A DNA stretch of 64,000 nucleotides, taken from contig NZ_JAVBXS010000018.1 in assembly GCF_030824435.1 (NCBI RefSeq), positions 62,001 through 126,000 on the forward strand, read 5' to 3'. The first letter of the stretch is position 1. Every line of letters starts with the position of its first letter. Origin of the DNA: Rheinheimera sp. (lineage in GTDB: Bacteria > Pseudomonadota > Gammaproteobacteria > Enterobacterales > Alteromonadaceae). Below the pieces are notes generated by a model. That model was not told where the DNA came from and did not search any database. It was given only the letters and a program-made list of their open reading frames with translations. A program made the position numbers and the translations under genes. Below, one piece after another: positions 25,229 to 34,091 of this stretch.

Positions 25229-27270
25229 TGACAGATGTGTTATTCCCAGCCACGCTTGAATTTGGCCTTTATGGATTTTGGATGGCTGGTTTAGGTTACC
25301 TGTTGTTCTGGGCTTTGTTACTGACAGTCAAAACAAATAATGCCCAAAAAAGACTGTTAAGCATTTACACCCTTGTTTGTATTGGTTGGGCATATATCAA
25401 CAGCACGTCCGAAATGTTGCCGTTCAGCACAGAGTGGTCGTTCCTGCTGGAAAATCTGCAGAAATACAGCCTGGCTTTATTCTTATTTTCTGCCTTGTCC
25501 CGCACCGACCAAAAATTAGCCCAGTTATTATGGCAACCTAAACTACGTCTGGTTTTGATTGTATTTGTCTTGTGGCTGGCTGCCGGGCTTACAGCAGACA
25601 TCAAAATACAAATTCAACTCTTGGCTGCGCTGGTGCTGACAGTCATATTACTGGCCATGGTTGAAGCCATTTACCGGCAGTCGGGTATCCAGAAGTGGCA
25701 GTTTAAGCCTCTGGTAATTGCCGTAGGTGGCAGTTTGTTGTTTGATTTTTACCTGCTGGCCGAAGCTGCATTGCTCGGAGAAGTTAATCGCCAGACATGG
25801 CAGGCTCGTGGTTATGTGCATGTCATGATGCTGCCATTTTTAGTTGTCGCGGTAAAACGGATTAAGTCATGGGGCATCAATGTATATGTGTCTCGGGACA
25901 TCGTTTTGCAAAGTTCAATGGTACTTGGTGCAGGGATTTACCTCTGCATGTTGGCGGTAGTCGGTTATTATCTGAGCTATTTTGGTGGTGACTGGACAAC
26001 ATTATTACAAGTGGTTTTTGTTGTCTCCGGTTGTGTTGTGTTGTCGGTCATGCTGTTTTCAAACACGCTCAGACGAAAATCTAAGGTATTCATTGAAAAA
26101 CACTTTTTTGCCAATACTTTTGATTATCGGTTGAAATGGGTGGAACTGAGCCGCGAACTGAAACAGATTGAAATTGTTGACCAGAATGCGCCTACTGTAT
26201 GTCTGCAAGCCTGGTGTCAGGCTATTGGTTACAGTCACGGTGCCTTAATTAAATTTGCACCTGACGGTACAGCAGTATTGCTGGCCCACTCTGTTGGTTA
26301 TCAGCCGGCTCCAACTGTGTTGCAACTAACGCAGCTTTACCGGCGTGAATTTAATCATAAATATTGGCTGCTCGATTTTACCGATCGCCAGGATGAACAC
26401 GTGGTACAGCTGCTAACGCAAGCTGGCGTGAAACAGCCTGGATTTTCACTTTTAGTGCCCATCCAGCAGAATAATAAACTATGGGGTTGTTGCTTGTTGC
26501 AACCTGAAGTGAATGAAAAAATTAAACTCAATTGGGAACTGCGGGATTATATGAGCGCCGTGTCAGAGCAAATCAGCAGTTATTTGTTTATGAGTGAAGC
26601 CAGCAAAGCGCTGTCGGAAAACGCCCAATTTGTTGCATTTAGCCGGATGTCTGCTTTTGTGGTGCACGACCTTAAAAACATCAAAGCACAAATTGACATG
26701 TTATTAAAAAATGCCGAACGACACCGTCATAATCCGGAATTTGTTGATGATGCCTTTACCACCATTGAAGCGATGCAGCAGCGACTGCAAAATATGTTGT
26801 CTCAGCTCACCAATAAACAGACAAGTTCGGAAAGAACGATCAGAGTAAAAATCGGGCATATGCTGCATTCTCTGATTGAGCAACGTTGTAATGGCCATGC
26901 ACCTTTGCCACAGCTGAACATTTACCATGACTGTGAATTAATGATTGATGCTGAGCGTTTCGGTAACATCTTATTTCACTTAATTGACAATGCACAACAG
27001 GCGACGTCTGAGCACGGTTCTGTCACGATTTCACTCAATTGTGACGAACAGTCGATGTTGCTGGAAATCAGCGACACCGGTTGTGGCATGACCGAAGAAT
27101 TCATCCGTGAGCGACTTTTTAAGCCATTTGATACCACCAAAGGTAATGCGGGTATGGGAATTGGTGCTTATGACGCGCAAAACTTTATTTTGCAAAATGG
27201 CGGCCGCCTCACTGTTGAAAGTAAGCTTAATATTGGCTCTACCTTTAGCATCCGCCTTCCATTAAACTAA
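25228..27270 (+). CDS. prsK: PEP-CTERM system sensor histidine kinase PrsK
   Basis: A 680-residue inner-membrane sensor kinase. The first ~290 residues contain about eight hydrophobic helices, followed by a GAF-like region (about 320-455). The kinase core begins with the H-box FVVHDLKN, whose His480 is the likely phosphorylation site. The ATP-binding domain has DNAQQA, SDTGCGM and a terminal GMGIGAY block. Order and length match PrsK, the kinase paired with PrsR in exosortase-containing proteobacteria. It is expected to phosphorylate PrsR and control sigma-54-dependent PEP-CTERM and EPS genes. It overlaps the protease stop by one base and precedes prsR by 25 bp. Confidence 0.92.
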   Translation: MTDVLFPATLEFGLYGFWMAGLGYLLFWALLLTVKTNNAQKRLLSIYTLVCIGWAYINSTSEMLPFSTEWSFLLENLQKYSLALFLFSALSRTDQKLAQLLWQPKLRLVLIVFVLWLAAGLTADIKIQIQLLAALVLTVILLAMVEAIYRQSGIQKWQFKPLVIAVGGSLLFDFYLLAEAALLGEVNRQTWQARGYVHVMMLPFLVVAVKRIKSWGINVYVSRDIVLQSSMVLGAGIYLCMLAVVGYYLSYFGGDWTTLLQVVFVVSGCVVLSVMLFSNTLRRKSKVFIEKHFFANTFDYRLKWVELSRELKQIEIVDQNAPTVCLQAWCQAIGYSHGALIKFAPDGTAVLLAHSVGYQPAPTVLQLTQLYRREFNHKYWLLDFTDRQDEHVVQLLTQAGVKQPGFSLLVPIQQNNKLWGCCLLQPEVNEKIKLNWELRDYMSAVSEQISSYLFMSEASKALSENAQFVAFSRMSAFVVHDLKNIKAQIDMLLKNAERHRHNPEFVDDAFTTIEAMQQRLQNMLSQLTNKQTSSERTIRVKIGHMLHSLIEQRCNGHAPLPQLNIYHDCELMIDAERFGNILFHLIDNAQQATSEHGSVTISLNCDEQSMLLEISDTGCGMTEEFIRERLFKPFDTTKGNAGMGIGAYDAQNFILQNGGRLTVESKLNIGSTFSIRLPLN

Positions 27271-27295
27271 GCGAAATTTTTACACGGAACGTGAT

Positions 27296-28690
27296 ATGAA
27301 AACATTGTTAGCTATTGATGACGACCTCGGCATTCAGAAACAATTAAAATGGAGTTTAACTGATTACGAAGTTGTATTTGCCGATGACCGTTTATCAGCA
27401 CTGCAGCAAGTCAGACGTTATGAACCTGCTGTTATTACTCTGGATTTAGGTTTACCGCCGGATCCCACTAACGCGTCTGAGGGGCTCGCCTGTCTGACAG
27501 AAATTTTGCAGCATAATCCAGATACAAAAGTGATAGTGATCACGGGCAGTACTGACACTGAACATGCACTGCAGGCTGTAGCTTTAGGCGCTTACGATTA
27601 TTACCAGAAGCCTATTGATGTTGACGTCCTGAATATCATCGTTGGCCGGGCTTTTCGCCTTGCAGAGCTGGAAGCAGAGAACCGTGCTCTGAAAGCCTCG
27701 AACTACAAAAGCCAGGACATTATCGGCAACAGCGAGGCCATTCTCAAAGCCTGCCGTATGGTCGAAAAAATTGCGCCAACCGAAATTACCACGCTGTTAC
27801 TTGGTGAAAGCGGTACTGGCAAAGAAGTATTTGCCCGTTCAATTCATAAACAAAGCCCCAGAGCCGGCAAACCATTTGTCGCCATTAACTGCGCATCTAT
27901 TCCGGATAATTTGCTGGAAAGCGAACTTTTTGGTTATGAAAAAGGTGCTTTTACCGGCGCTCACAAAACGACCCTTGGCAAAATTGAAACTGCAAATGGC
28001 GGCACTCTGATGCTCGATGAAATTGGCGACATGCCGTTGGCTCTCCAGGCCAAAATGTTACGTTTTCTACAGGAGCGGGTTATTGAACGTGTTGGCGGAC
28101 GCAGTGAGATTGAAGTTGACGTACGTGTGATTTGCGCCACCCACCGTAATCTTGCTGAAATGGTTGCCGAACAAAGCTTTCGTGAGGATCTGTTTTATCG
28201 TGTCAGCGAAATTACTTTAAATATCCCCCCGCTGCGCAACAGGGGTCAGGACATTATCGTTATCGCAAAGTCCCTGCTGCAAAAATTTAATCATGAATTT
28301 AATACAAATATTCAAGGTTTTACTGAAGACGCTATGAATGCGATGCTCGGCCATCGTTGGCCCGGCAATATCCGCGAATTGCAGAATAAACTCAAGTCTG
28401 CAGTGATCATGGCTGATAACAAATTTATCAGTGCTGAGGATTTAGGTTTGCAGGTCGACATCGAAGGCAAATTTGCACCTGTGACGCTGCGAAAAGTCCG
28501 TGAACAGGCAGAAACACAGGCCATACGTCACGCCTACAATTTATCCAACGGCAATTTATCGAAAACAGCAGACTTGCTTGGGGTCACCCGCCCTACGCTG
28601 TACGCTTTAATTGAAAAATATAAAATGTTGGATTTACGTAACAATCTGGGTGAAAGTGATGCATCGTTACCGAATACAGAGGAACTCTGA
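27296..28690 (+). CDS. prsR: PEP-CTERM system sigma-54 response regulator PrsR
   Basis: A 464-residue NtrC-type activator. The receiver domain has the acidic pocket DDD (8-10), phosphoacceptor Asp50 in ITLDLGLP and Lys105 in YYQKPID. The AAA+ domain has Walker A GESGTGKE (170-177) and the sigma-54 contact loop GAFTGA (217-222). A Fis-type helix-turn-helix ends the protein (LSKTADLLGVTRPTLYALIE). Phosphorylated by PrsK, it should activate sigma-54 promoters such as the one at 21278-21292. AACG(T)GATATG gives a modest ribosome site. The operon ends about 160 bp later at a bidirectional terminator. Confidence 0.93.
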   Translation: MKTLLAIDDDLGIQKQLKWSLTDYEVVFADDRLSALQQVRRYEPAVITLDLGLPPDPTNASEGLACLTEILQHNPDTKVIVITGSTDTEHALQAVALGAYDYYQKPIDVDVLNIIVGRAFRLAELEAENRALKASNYKSQDIIGNSEAILKACRMVEKIAPTEITTLLLGESGTGKEVFARSIHKQSPRAGKPFVAINCASIPDNLLESELFGYEKGAFTGAHKTTLGKIETANGGTLMLDEIGDMPLALQAKMLRFLQERVIERVGGRSEIEVDVRVICATHRNLAEMVAEQSFREDLFYRVSEITLNIPPLRNRGQDIIVIAKSLLQKFNHEFNTNIQGFTEDAMNAMLGHRWPGNIRELQNKLKSAVIMADNKFISAEDLGLQVDIEGKFAPVTLRKVREQAETQAIRHAYNLSNGNLSKTADLLGVTRPTLYALIEKYKMLDLRNNLGESDASLPNTEEL

Positions 28691-28850
28691 GCATATAAGC
28701 AGCTTAGGGCTATGATTGCTTATCGTTCGAACGGCTAGAATGCAGAGTACTGCTTGGTGATGAACTTAAAAGGCCGACTGAACGGCAAGGTGCACTGATA
28801 GCTGCTGCATCCATTCCGGTTCTTTGACAACCCACATAAATTGACATAAT

Positions 28851-28876
28851 AAAAAACCCGCCGAAGCGGGTTTTTT
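28851..28876. terminator. Bidirectional terminator between prsR and the TPR gene
   Basis: AAAAAACCCGC, a CGAA tetraloop and GCGGGTTTTTT form a perfect stem with T-runs on both strands. It separates two convergent operons. Confidence 0.9.
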
Positions 28877-28888
28877 ATTATTGACGTC

Positions 28889-30145
28889 TTACAGAGTGAT
28901 GCCTTTTTTACTGGCTCGTTCTCTGATATACGGACCCCAGCTGTTCGCGACTTTTTCTTGTCCGTTGGCGCGAGCCAACTCAACATGACGATAAGCCTCT
29001 TTCAGCTTTGACTGATAAAAGTATGCTTCGATCAGGGCTGTATGTACTTTACCCTTATCTTTCACACCAACTTCCAGTGCTTTCTGCAATGCAGAAATTG
29101 CCTCAGGTTGTTTACCAGCCATTAAGTAAGACAAGCCCTGACGACGATAAACTTCACCATCATTTTCAAGCTTGGCCAACTCGCCGTAATAAAAAGCAGC
29201 TTTATCAAAGTCCCGCGATGAGTTGTAAGAACTGGCAATACTGGTCAGTACACCACGATCTTTCTTCAACAAACCGGCCTTCATATGCTTTTCAAGCAAC
29301 GCAGCAGAACGGTGAGGAATGTTATTGTTGTTGTACAGGTTAGCCAACAACTTAATTTCATTCTCAGTCTTCAGATAACCTTGTTTATACGCCAGATCAA
29401 CAGCAGCAAGAGCTTTTGAATACTGTTCGTCCAGGTTATAGAAGTTACCTAACTGTACCCACCATTGCTTATCATCCGGGAATACAACAACCATGGTTTC
29501 AAGCACTTCGATCGCTTTTTTGATCTGCTTGTTTTCATAGTATGCACCCAGCTTCATGATGTAAGGATCCTTTTTAGGAGTCTTCATCAGAGCAATAGCG
29601 GCATCTGCCGGAGCAATAACTTTGGTGTATTGCTTCATTTCGTAATAACAGTTCGCTATACGCATATACACATCAGGATTGGTTTCACCAGTGAAATCCA
29701 TCCATTTGTTATAGTTGTTTAAAGCGTCCTGATATTTTTTGGCGCCTAAGTTCAGGTCTGCAATAGTGCGATACAACTGTGCCTGATCATTAAAACTTAA
29801 TACGTCAAGTTTTGCAGCATCTGTCAGCATTTTCAGAGCCTTTGCAGGATCCTTTTCTGCGTACAAAGTACCTAGGAACTTGTATAAATAAGCTTTATCA
29901 AAGGCAGCAGATGGCTCAATACCACTCAGTGTTGCGATAGCTTCAGAAATTTTATCTGCGCTGTAAAGCTCGTAAGCTTTACCTATTGCTTTACCGACCT
30001 TTTCGCCAACGGCTTGTGATTTCTTTGCTTTACGCTCAGCGATTTTTGCAGCATCCGGAGCTGCGTAAGCTGAACTTACCGGCAACGAAATAGCACTGAT
30101 AGTTGCAAATACGACCAAAGCTGATGTCAGTTTATTCAATTTCAT
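28889..30145 (-). CDS. Periplasmic TPR-repeat protein of the TonB operon
   Basis: A 418-residue exported protein with signal peptide (ALVVFATISAISLPVSSAYA) and about nine TPR-like helix pairs across residues 50-405, for example KKYQDALNNYNKWMDFTG and LDEQYSKALAAVDLAYKQGY. It is the last gene of a six-gene operon (DUF3450, ExbB-like, ExbB, ExbD, TonB, TPR) and starts 2 bp after the tonB stop. It probably helps TonB engage outer-membrane receptors or cell wall; the exact role is unknown. Basic residues are frequent. Confidence 0.82.
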   Translation of the reverse strand: MKLNKLTSALVVFATISAISLPVSSAYAAPDAAKIAERKAKKSQAVGEKVGKAIGKAYELYSADKISEAIATLSGIEPSAAFDKAYLYKFLGTLYAEKDPAKALKMLTDAAKLDVLSFNDQAQLYRTIADLNLGAKKYQDALNNYNKWMDFTGETNPDVYMRIANCYYEMKQYTKVIAPADAAIALMKTPKKDPYIMKLGAYYENKQIKKAIEVLETMVVVFPDDKQWWVQLGNFYNLDEQYSKALAAVDLAYKQGYLKTENEIKLLANLYNNNNIPHRSAALLEKHMKAGLLKKDRGVLTSIASSYNSSRDFDKAAFYYGELAKLENDGEVYRRQGLSYLMAGKQPEAISALQKALEVGVKDKGKVHTALIEAYFYQSKLKEAYRHVELARANGQEKVANSWGPYIRERASKKGITL

Positions 30146-30147
30146 GA

Positions 30148-30768
30148 TTAACCCCCAGCCTGATCAAGGTTGAAGTCCAGCTGCACTTTTTGGCCTGTTT
30201 GCTTCAAAGCTTTACCGTTTTCAATCTTCGGTGAATATTTCCAACGTTTCAGTGCACGGATTGCTTCACGGTCAAATACACGTTTTGGCTGCGCATCAAT
30301 GACTTCAATCTCATCAACACTGCCGTCTTCCATAATGGAGAAACGTAACTGTACCCAACCGTTAATACCATCCCGTGCTGCCTGAACCGGATATTTAGGT
30401 TCGATACGCACAATTGGCGTTGCGTCACCATCACGCATCATTGCTGCGGATGGATCACCAAGACCTGTACTTACACCACCTACATCGACTGTTGGAGCAT
30501 TAAAGCCAATAGTACCAGCATCATTCGTATTGTTTTCAGATACGACTTGCTGTTTTGGCGGCTCTGGCGGCGGCGGTGGCGGCGGCGGCGGAACACGAGT
30601 CCGCGTCTGAGCTTTAGACTCAGGCGGCGTCGAGTTTATTTCAATAACGATCGAATCCTTTTTCGCATTGGTGAAGGTATCATCCCCGTCAACCAGGAAC
30701 GCCATCAATACGTACAGGAAAAACGTTATTACCGCACCGACTATGAGTGAAAGTAATAACCGTACCAT
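30148..30768 (-). CDS. tonB: TonB-family energy transducer
   Basis: A 206-residue TonB2-type protein. It has an N-terminal membrane anchor (LLLSLIVGAVITFFLYVLMAF, about residues 4-24), a Pro-rich spacer with nine consecutive prolines (about 60-75) and a C-terminal TonB domain (IVRIEPKYPVQAARDGINGW ... VQLRFSIMEDG ... REAIRALKRWKY). It transmits proton-motive energy from ExbB/ExbD to outer-membrane receptors for iron complexes or large nutrients. The stop of exbD and the start of this gene are 1 bp apart. The shorter length fits TonB2 rather than the longer canonical E. coli TonB. Confidence 0.92.
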   Translation of the reverse strand: MVRLLLSLIVGAVITFFLYVLMAFLVDGDDTFTNAKKDSIVIEINSTPPESKAQTRTRVPPPPPPPPPEPPKQQVVSENNTNDAGTIGFNAPTVDVGGVSTGLGDPSAAMMRDGDATPIVRIEPKYPVQAARDGINGWVQLRFSIMEDGSVDEIEVIDAQPKRVFDREAIRALKRWKYSPKIENGKALKQTGQKVQLDFNLDQAGG

Positions 30769-30769
30769 A

Positions 30770-31171
30770 TTACTTGTTCTCCGCAGCGATCGAAATTTTC
30801 TCGATACCTGCCAGCTTGATCTGGTCCATTACCTGAACCACAACACCATGCTTCGCTTCTTTATCAGCCTGAACAATTACGGTATCGGTTGGAGATTCAG
30901 CCAGCAGCTTTTCAACTGTTGCACCTACACGCTCAACGTCTACTGCACGTTTGTCCATCCAAATTTCACCATTTGCGCGAATCGCAACAAAAATGGTGGC
31001 AGAAGGTTTGGTTTGTGCTTTTGCCGCTTTTGGACGGTTAACATCAATACCTGCTTCTTTCACGAACGATGTAGTTACGATGAAGAAGATCAGCATGATG
31101 AACACAACGTCCAGCATTGGCGTTAAGTCAATTGCTGCCTCTTCGGCTTCACGTCTAATTTTACGTGCCAT
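30770..31171 (-). CDS. exbD: ExbD/TolR-family proton channel subunit
   Basis: A 133-residue inner-membrane protein with one N-terminal transmembrane helix, LTPMLDVVFIMLIFFIVTTS (about residues 16-35). Asp21 is the proton-carrying residue equivalent to Asp25 of E. coli ExbD. The C-terminal periplasmic domain ends in VVVQVMDQIKLAGIEKISIA. It works with the ExbB protein encoded just upstream. Typical length for the family. Confidence 0.93.
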   Translation of the reverse strand: MARKIRREAEEAAIDLTPMLDVVFIMLIFFIVTTSFVKEAGIDVNRPKAAKAQTKPSATIFVAIRANGEIWMDKRAVDVERVGATVEKLLAESPTDTVIVQADKEAKHGVVVQVMDQIKLAGIEKISIAAENK

Positions 31172-31184
31172 AAAATACTCTCTA

Positions 31185-31709
31185 TCAATGATGAGGCATG
31201 CTGTCAGCTAACTCATGAACTGCTGACTTCACCTTAGCTTCCAGTTTGGACGTTACAAACACACCTGATAAACATGCAACCATACCAGCCATAGTTGGAA
31301 TTGTTGCCATTGAAATACCAGATGCCATCAGTCTTGGGTTACCGGTACCTTGTACCGCCATAATTTCAAATACGGCGATCATACCGGTCACAGTACCTAA
31401 CAAACCGACCATTGGACAAACAGCAACCAAAGTTTTGATTACATTAATCCGGTCATTCAGTTTGGTAGATGCCTCTGACACCCACGCGTCACGAATTTTA
31501 TGCGCATACCAAGAGGTTGTATCTGCGCGGGCATGCCAGTCTGCAACAATTTTATTGCGCAGAGCAGGATACTCACGATTGATAAACCAAAAGCGCTCAA
31601 TGATTAAAACCCACATCACAAAGAGCACGAAGGCGACAATATAAAGTACATCGCCGCCGGTAGCGATAAAATCCCTGACAGATTCCCAAAGCTCTATCAG
31701 GCTATGCAT
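31185..31709 (-). CDS. exbB: ExbB/TolQ/MotA-family proton channel protein
   Basis: A 174-residue ExbB2-type protein. One transmembrane helix lies near residues 20-40 (VLYIVAFVLFVMWVLII); two lie in the C-terminal half, where CPMVGLLGTVTGMIAVFEIM and SMATIPTMAGMVACLSGVFV are the family signature. It forms the pentameric channel with ExbD. Its start overlaps the stop of the long ExbB-like gene by one base, indicating coupled translation. Confidence 0.92.
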   Translation of the reverse strand: MHSLIELWESVRDFIATGGDVLYIVAFVLFVMWVLIIERFWFINREYPALRNKIVADWHARADTTSWYAHKIRDAWVSEASTKLNDRINVIKTLVAVCPMVGLLGTVTGMIAVFEIMAVQGTGNPRLMASGISMATIPTMAGMVACLSGVFVTSKLEAKVKSAVHELADSMPHH

Positions 31710-33073
31710 TACGCTTTCTCCTTCTCCGCGTGAGCAGCGATGATACCAGCGCTTTGCTCATCCAGGATATGCAGGATTGAATTTGATTTCGTTTGTAACA
31801 TAGAGTGGATAAACAACAGTGGCAGAGCACATAACAGACCTTGTACAGTTGTTACTAATGCCATTGAAATTTGACCAGCCATGATTTTCGGGTCGCCAGT
31901 ACCGTGCAGAGTAATCACCTGGAACGCACCGATCATACCGATAACTGTACCTAACAGACCTAACAACGGGCCTACAGCAGCAATCAGTTTCAGGATACCG
32001 ATACCTTTTTCGATATCAGGAGTTTCACGCATGATAGCTTCGTCCAGTTTCAGCTCAAGGTTTTCTACGTCAACAGACTTGTTGTCGTGGTATACCTTCA
32101 GGATACGGCCTAAAGCGTTGTTGGTGTTTGGATTTGACAGGTTTTTCAGCTGAGCGTTGATTTTTGACGCTGCTGCAGTCAGAGCTACATAACGCACGGC
32201 ACTGATTAATAAACCGATGATCAGTAATACAGTGATTACGTAACCTGGTGTACCGCCCTGGTGGAACTGTTCTTCCAATGTAGCTTCCTGAGTCTTCAGA
32301 CGCAGTAAGTTACCACCTGTAGGGTCAACATAAACTGGTTTCAGTTCACCTGCAGTGGCGTTTTTAAACGCTGTCGCTTCAGATACGATATGCGATTCAG
32401 GCTGTTTTGCCAGAGGTTGCATTTCTTTGGTATCAGCATTGTACACCAGGTAACCGGCATCAGAAATCAGGTTGAATGAACCAACACGGGTAACGCTTGC
32501 CTGAGAAGAAGTGCCATCTAAAGCAACTACAGTACCTTCAAATTTAGATACTTTTGCTGACTCTGTCATTTCTGTTTGCAGAGCGATCCACAGCTCTTCC
32601 AGTTCAGAAATTGTTGGTAACTCTTTAGCAGTAGACAGTTTTTTCAGCAGTTCTTCACGGCCTTTATACTGAGCACTGATGTTAGATGTGGCAATAGCAC
32701 CAATTGTTTCTGTGGCAGAACCACGAACGATACCAAACATTTCACCTAAAGTACCCTGAGCTGTTTGCAGCTCCTGTTCTTTAGTTGCAAGTTTGCCTTC
32801 GTTATCAGCAAATTGTTGAGTTAACGATTTACCGCGGGCTTCTTCTGCAGAAAAAGCAGCTTTTGCTTTGTTTAACAGCGCTTGTTTGTCAGCACGGTCA
32901 GACAGGAACTCTTGTTCGCGAGCCTGATCGATTTTGCCTTCTGACAGACGGTCTTTTTTAACTTGCTCTAACAGCTGATCTAATTTTGCCGTATCTGCAG
33001 CAGCAGTTAAACACACGCCAGCAGACATAGTCATCGCAGCTGCAATTACTAAACCTTTAAACACTTTCTTCAT
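31709..33073 (-). CDS. TtpC-like long ExbB-family protein with periplasmic extension
   Basis: A 454-residue protein: signal peptide (KGLVIAAAMTMSAGVCLTAAA), a mostly coiled-coil periplasmic stretch to about residue 260 (KAAFSAEEARGKSLTQQFAD and similar), then a MotA/TolQ/ExbB domain with three membrane helices, including VGPLLGLLGTVIGMIGAFQV and QISMALVTTVQGLLCALPLL. The layout matches TtpC of the Vibrio TonB2 systems, which is needed for TonB2 function beside a normal ExbB. It follows the DUF3450 gene by 6 bp. Confidence 0.87.
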   Translation of the reverse strand: MKKVFKGLVIAAAMTMSAGVCLTAAADTAKLDQLLEQVKKDRLSEGKIDQAREQEFLSDRADKQALLNKAKAAFSAEEARGKSLTQQFADNEGKLATKEQELQTAQGTLGEMFGIVRGSATETIGAIATSNISAQYKGREELLKKLSTAKELPTISELEELWIALQTEMTESAKVSKFEGTVVALDGTSSQASVTRVGSFNLISDAGYLVYNADTKEMQPLAKQPESHIVSEATAFKNATAGELKPVYVDPTGGNLLRLKTQEATLEEQFHQGGTPGYVITVLLIIGLLISAVRYVALTAAASKINAQLKNLSNPNTNNALGRILKVYHDNKSVDVENLELKLDEAIMRETPDIEKGIGILKLIAAVGPLLGLLGTVIGMIGAFQVITLHGTGDPKIMAGQISMALVTTVQGLLCALPLLFIHSMLQTKSNSILHILDEQSAGIIAAHAEKEKA

Positions 33074-33079
33074 TTATTC

Positions 33080-33853
33080 TTACTCCGCTGCTAACACTGG
33101 AAGTTTTAACAATTCTGGGGCAGCTTGTTTGCCAGCTACACGAATCGCAAACTTGGTAGATTCCAGGTACTCTTGACCCAGAGCTTCCCACTGACCTGAT
33201 GCTTTGTTGTACATCCAGGCTTGTTTTTCATCCAGAGATTGAGCTAACAGAGCTACACGACCCACGTAAACGTAGTTTACGGTGATTTCCTGACCGCCAA
33301 CGTTCAGCTTGTCAGTGTAAGTTGTCATTGTCGTGCCCAGATCTTTTTCGATTTGGTAAGCTTCAATTACCAAACGGTACTGCTCAGAAGTGTTCACTGA
33401 AGCATTACCTAACACGTCACGTAAACGCTGAACACGTTCTAAACGTTTAGTGATATCAATTGGCATATCGGCTTTGATGAAAGCTTCCAGCGTATCAACC
33501 ATTTTATACATTAATGGAACGATACCTTGCTTAGTACCTTCAATAGTACCAATCTGCTTATCCAAAGAAGCTAAAGTAGCATTCTGGTCAGCAACAAGAT
33601 TAGCAACGTGATCGTTGTAAACTTTCAGGTTTTCAGTTTGTTCAACCAATGCCCGGTACTCAGCCAGCAATTCTTGCGACTGATCATAGATATTGTTGAT
33701 TTTTTCTTGAGACTGAGCTGAAGCATTTGCGGTTTGCGCGTGTGCTTTTTGCAGTTCAGCTAAAGTAGTTGCTGATGCAACTCCACTTACTAAAGTGAAG
33801 GCACCAACGAATGCTGATGCGATCAGGCTTTTACGGATGTTATTGTTAGACAT
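33080..33853 (-). CDS. DUF3450-family exported coiled-coil protein
   Basis: A 257-residue exported protein. The signal peptide is SLIASAFVGAFTLVSGVASA; helices with heptad character follow (about residues 30-110, TLAELQKAH to ASLDKQIGTIEG), and KRLERVQRLRDVLGNASVN (about 135) is a family block. DUF3450 genes nearly always lead this type of TonB operon; the protein probably contacts TtpC in the periplasm. I start at ATG 33853, where GGGA lies 5 nt upstream and the signal peptide begins; an earlier start at 33976 adds 41 residues with no such support. Confidence 0.83.
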   Translation of the reverse strand: MSNNNIRKSLIASAFVGAFTLVSGVASATTLAELQKAHAQTANASAQSQEKINNIYDQSQELLAEYRALVEQTENLKVYNDHVANLVADQNATLASLDKQIGTIEGTKQGIVPLMYKMVDTLEAFIKADMPIDITKRLERVQRLRDVLGNASVNTSEQYRLVIEAYQIEKDLGTTMTTYTDKLNVGGQEITVNYVYVGRVALLAQSLDEKQAWMYNKASGQWEALGQEYLESTKFAIRVAGKQAAPELLKLPVLAAE

Positions 33854-34091
33854 AGTTCCCAACCAATAATTGCTGATTAACGTAACCTGTATAGTGAAGG
33901 TCTGTTTTGTAATAAAACATGACCTGGTTAGAGGGTAAACCGCCCGCATCATTGCAGCAAAACTGGGGGTTGTCAATATAACGACAAACCCTCCAGCAAA
34001 TGTTTTGCAACAAATTCTGCTTGCATTTTTACCCGGAATTACTGTTTAAATATTTGAATATCAAATTTTAAACAATCATTCATTTTTCCGT

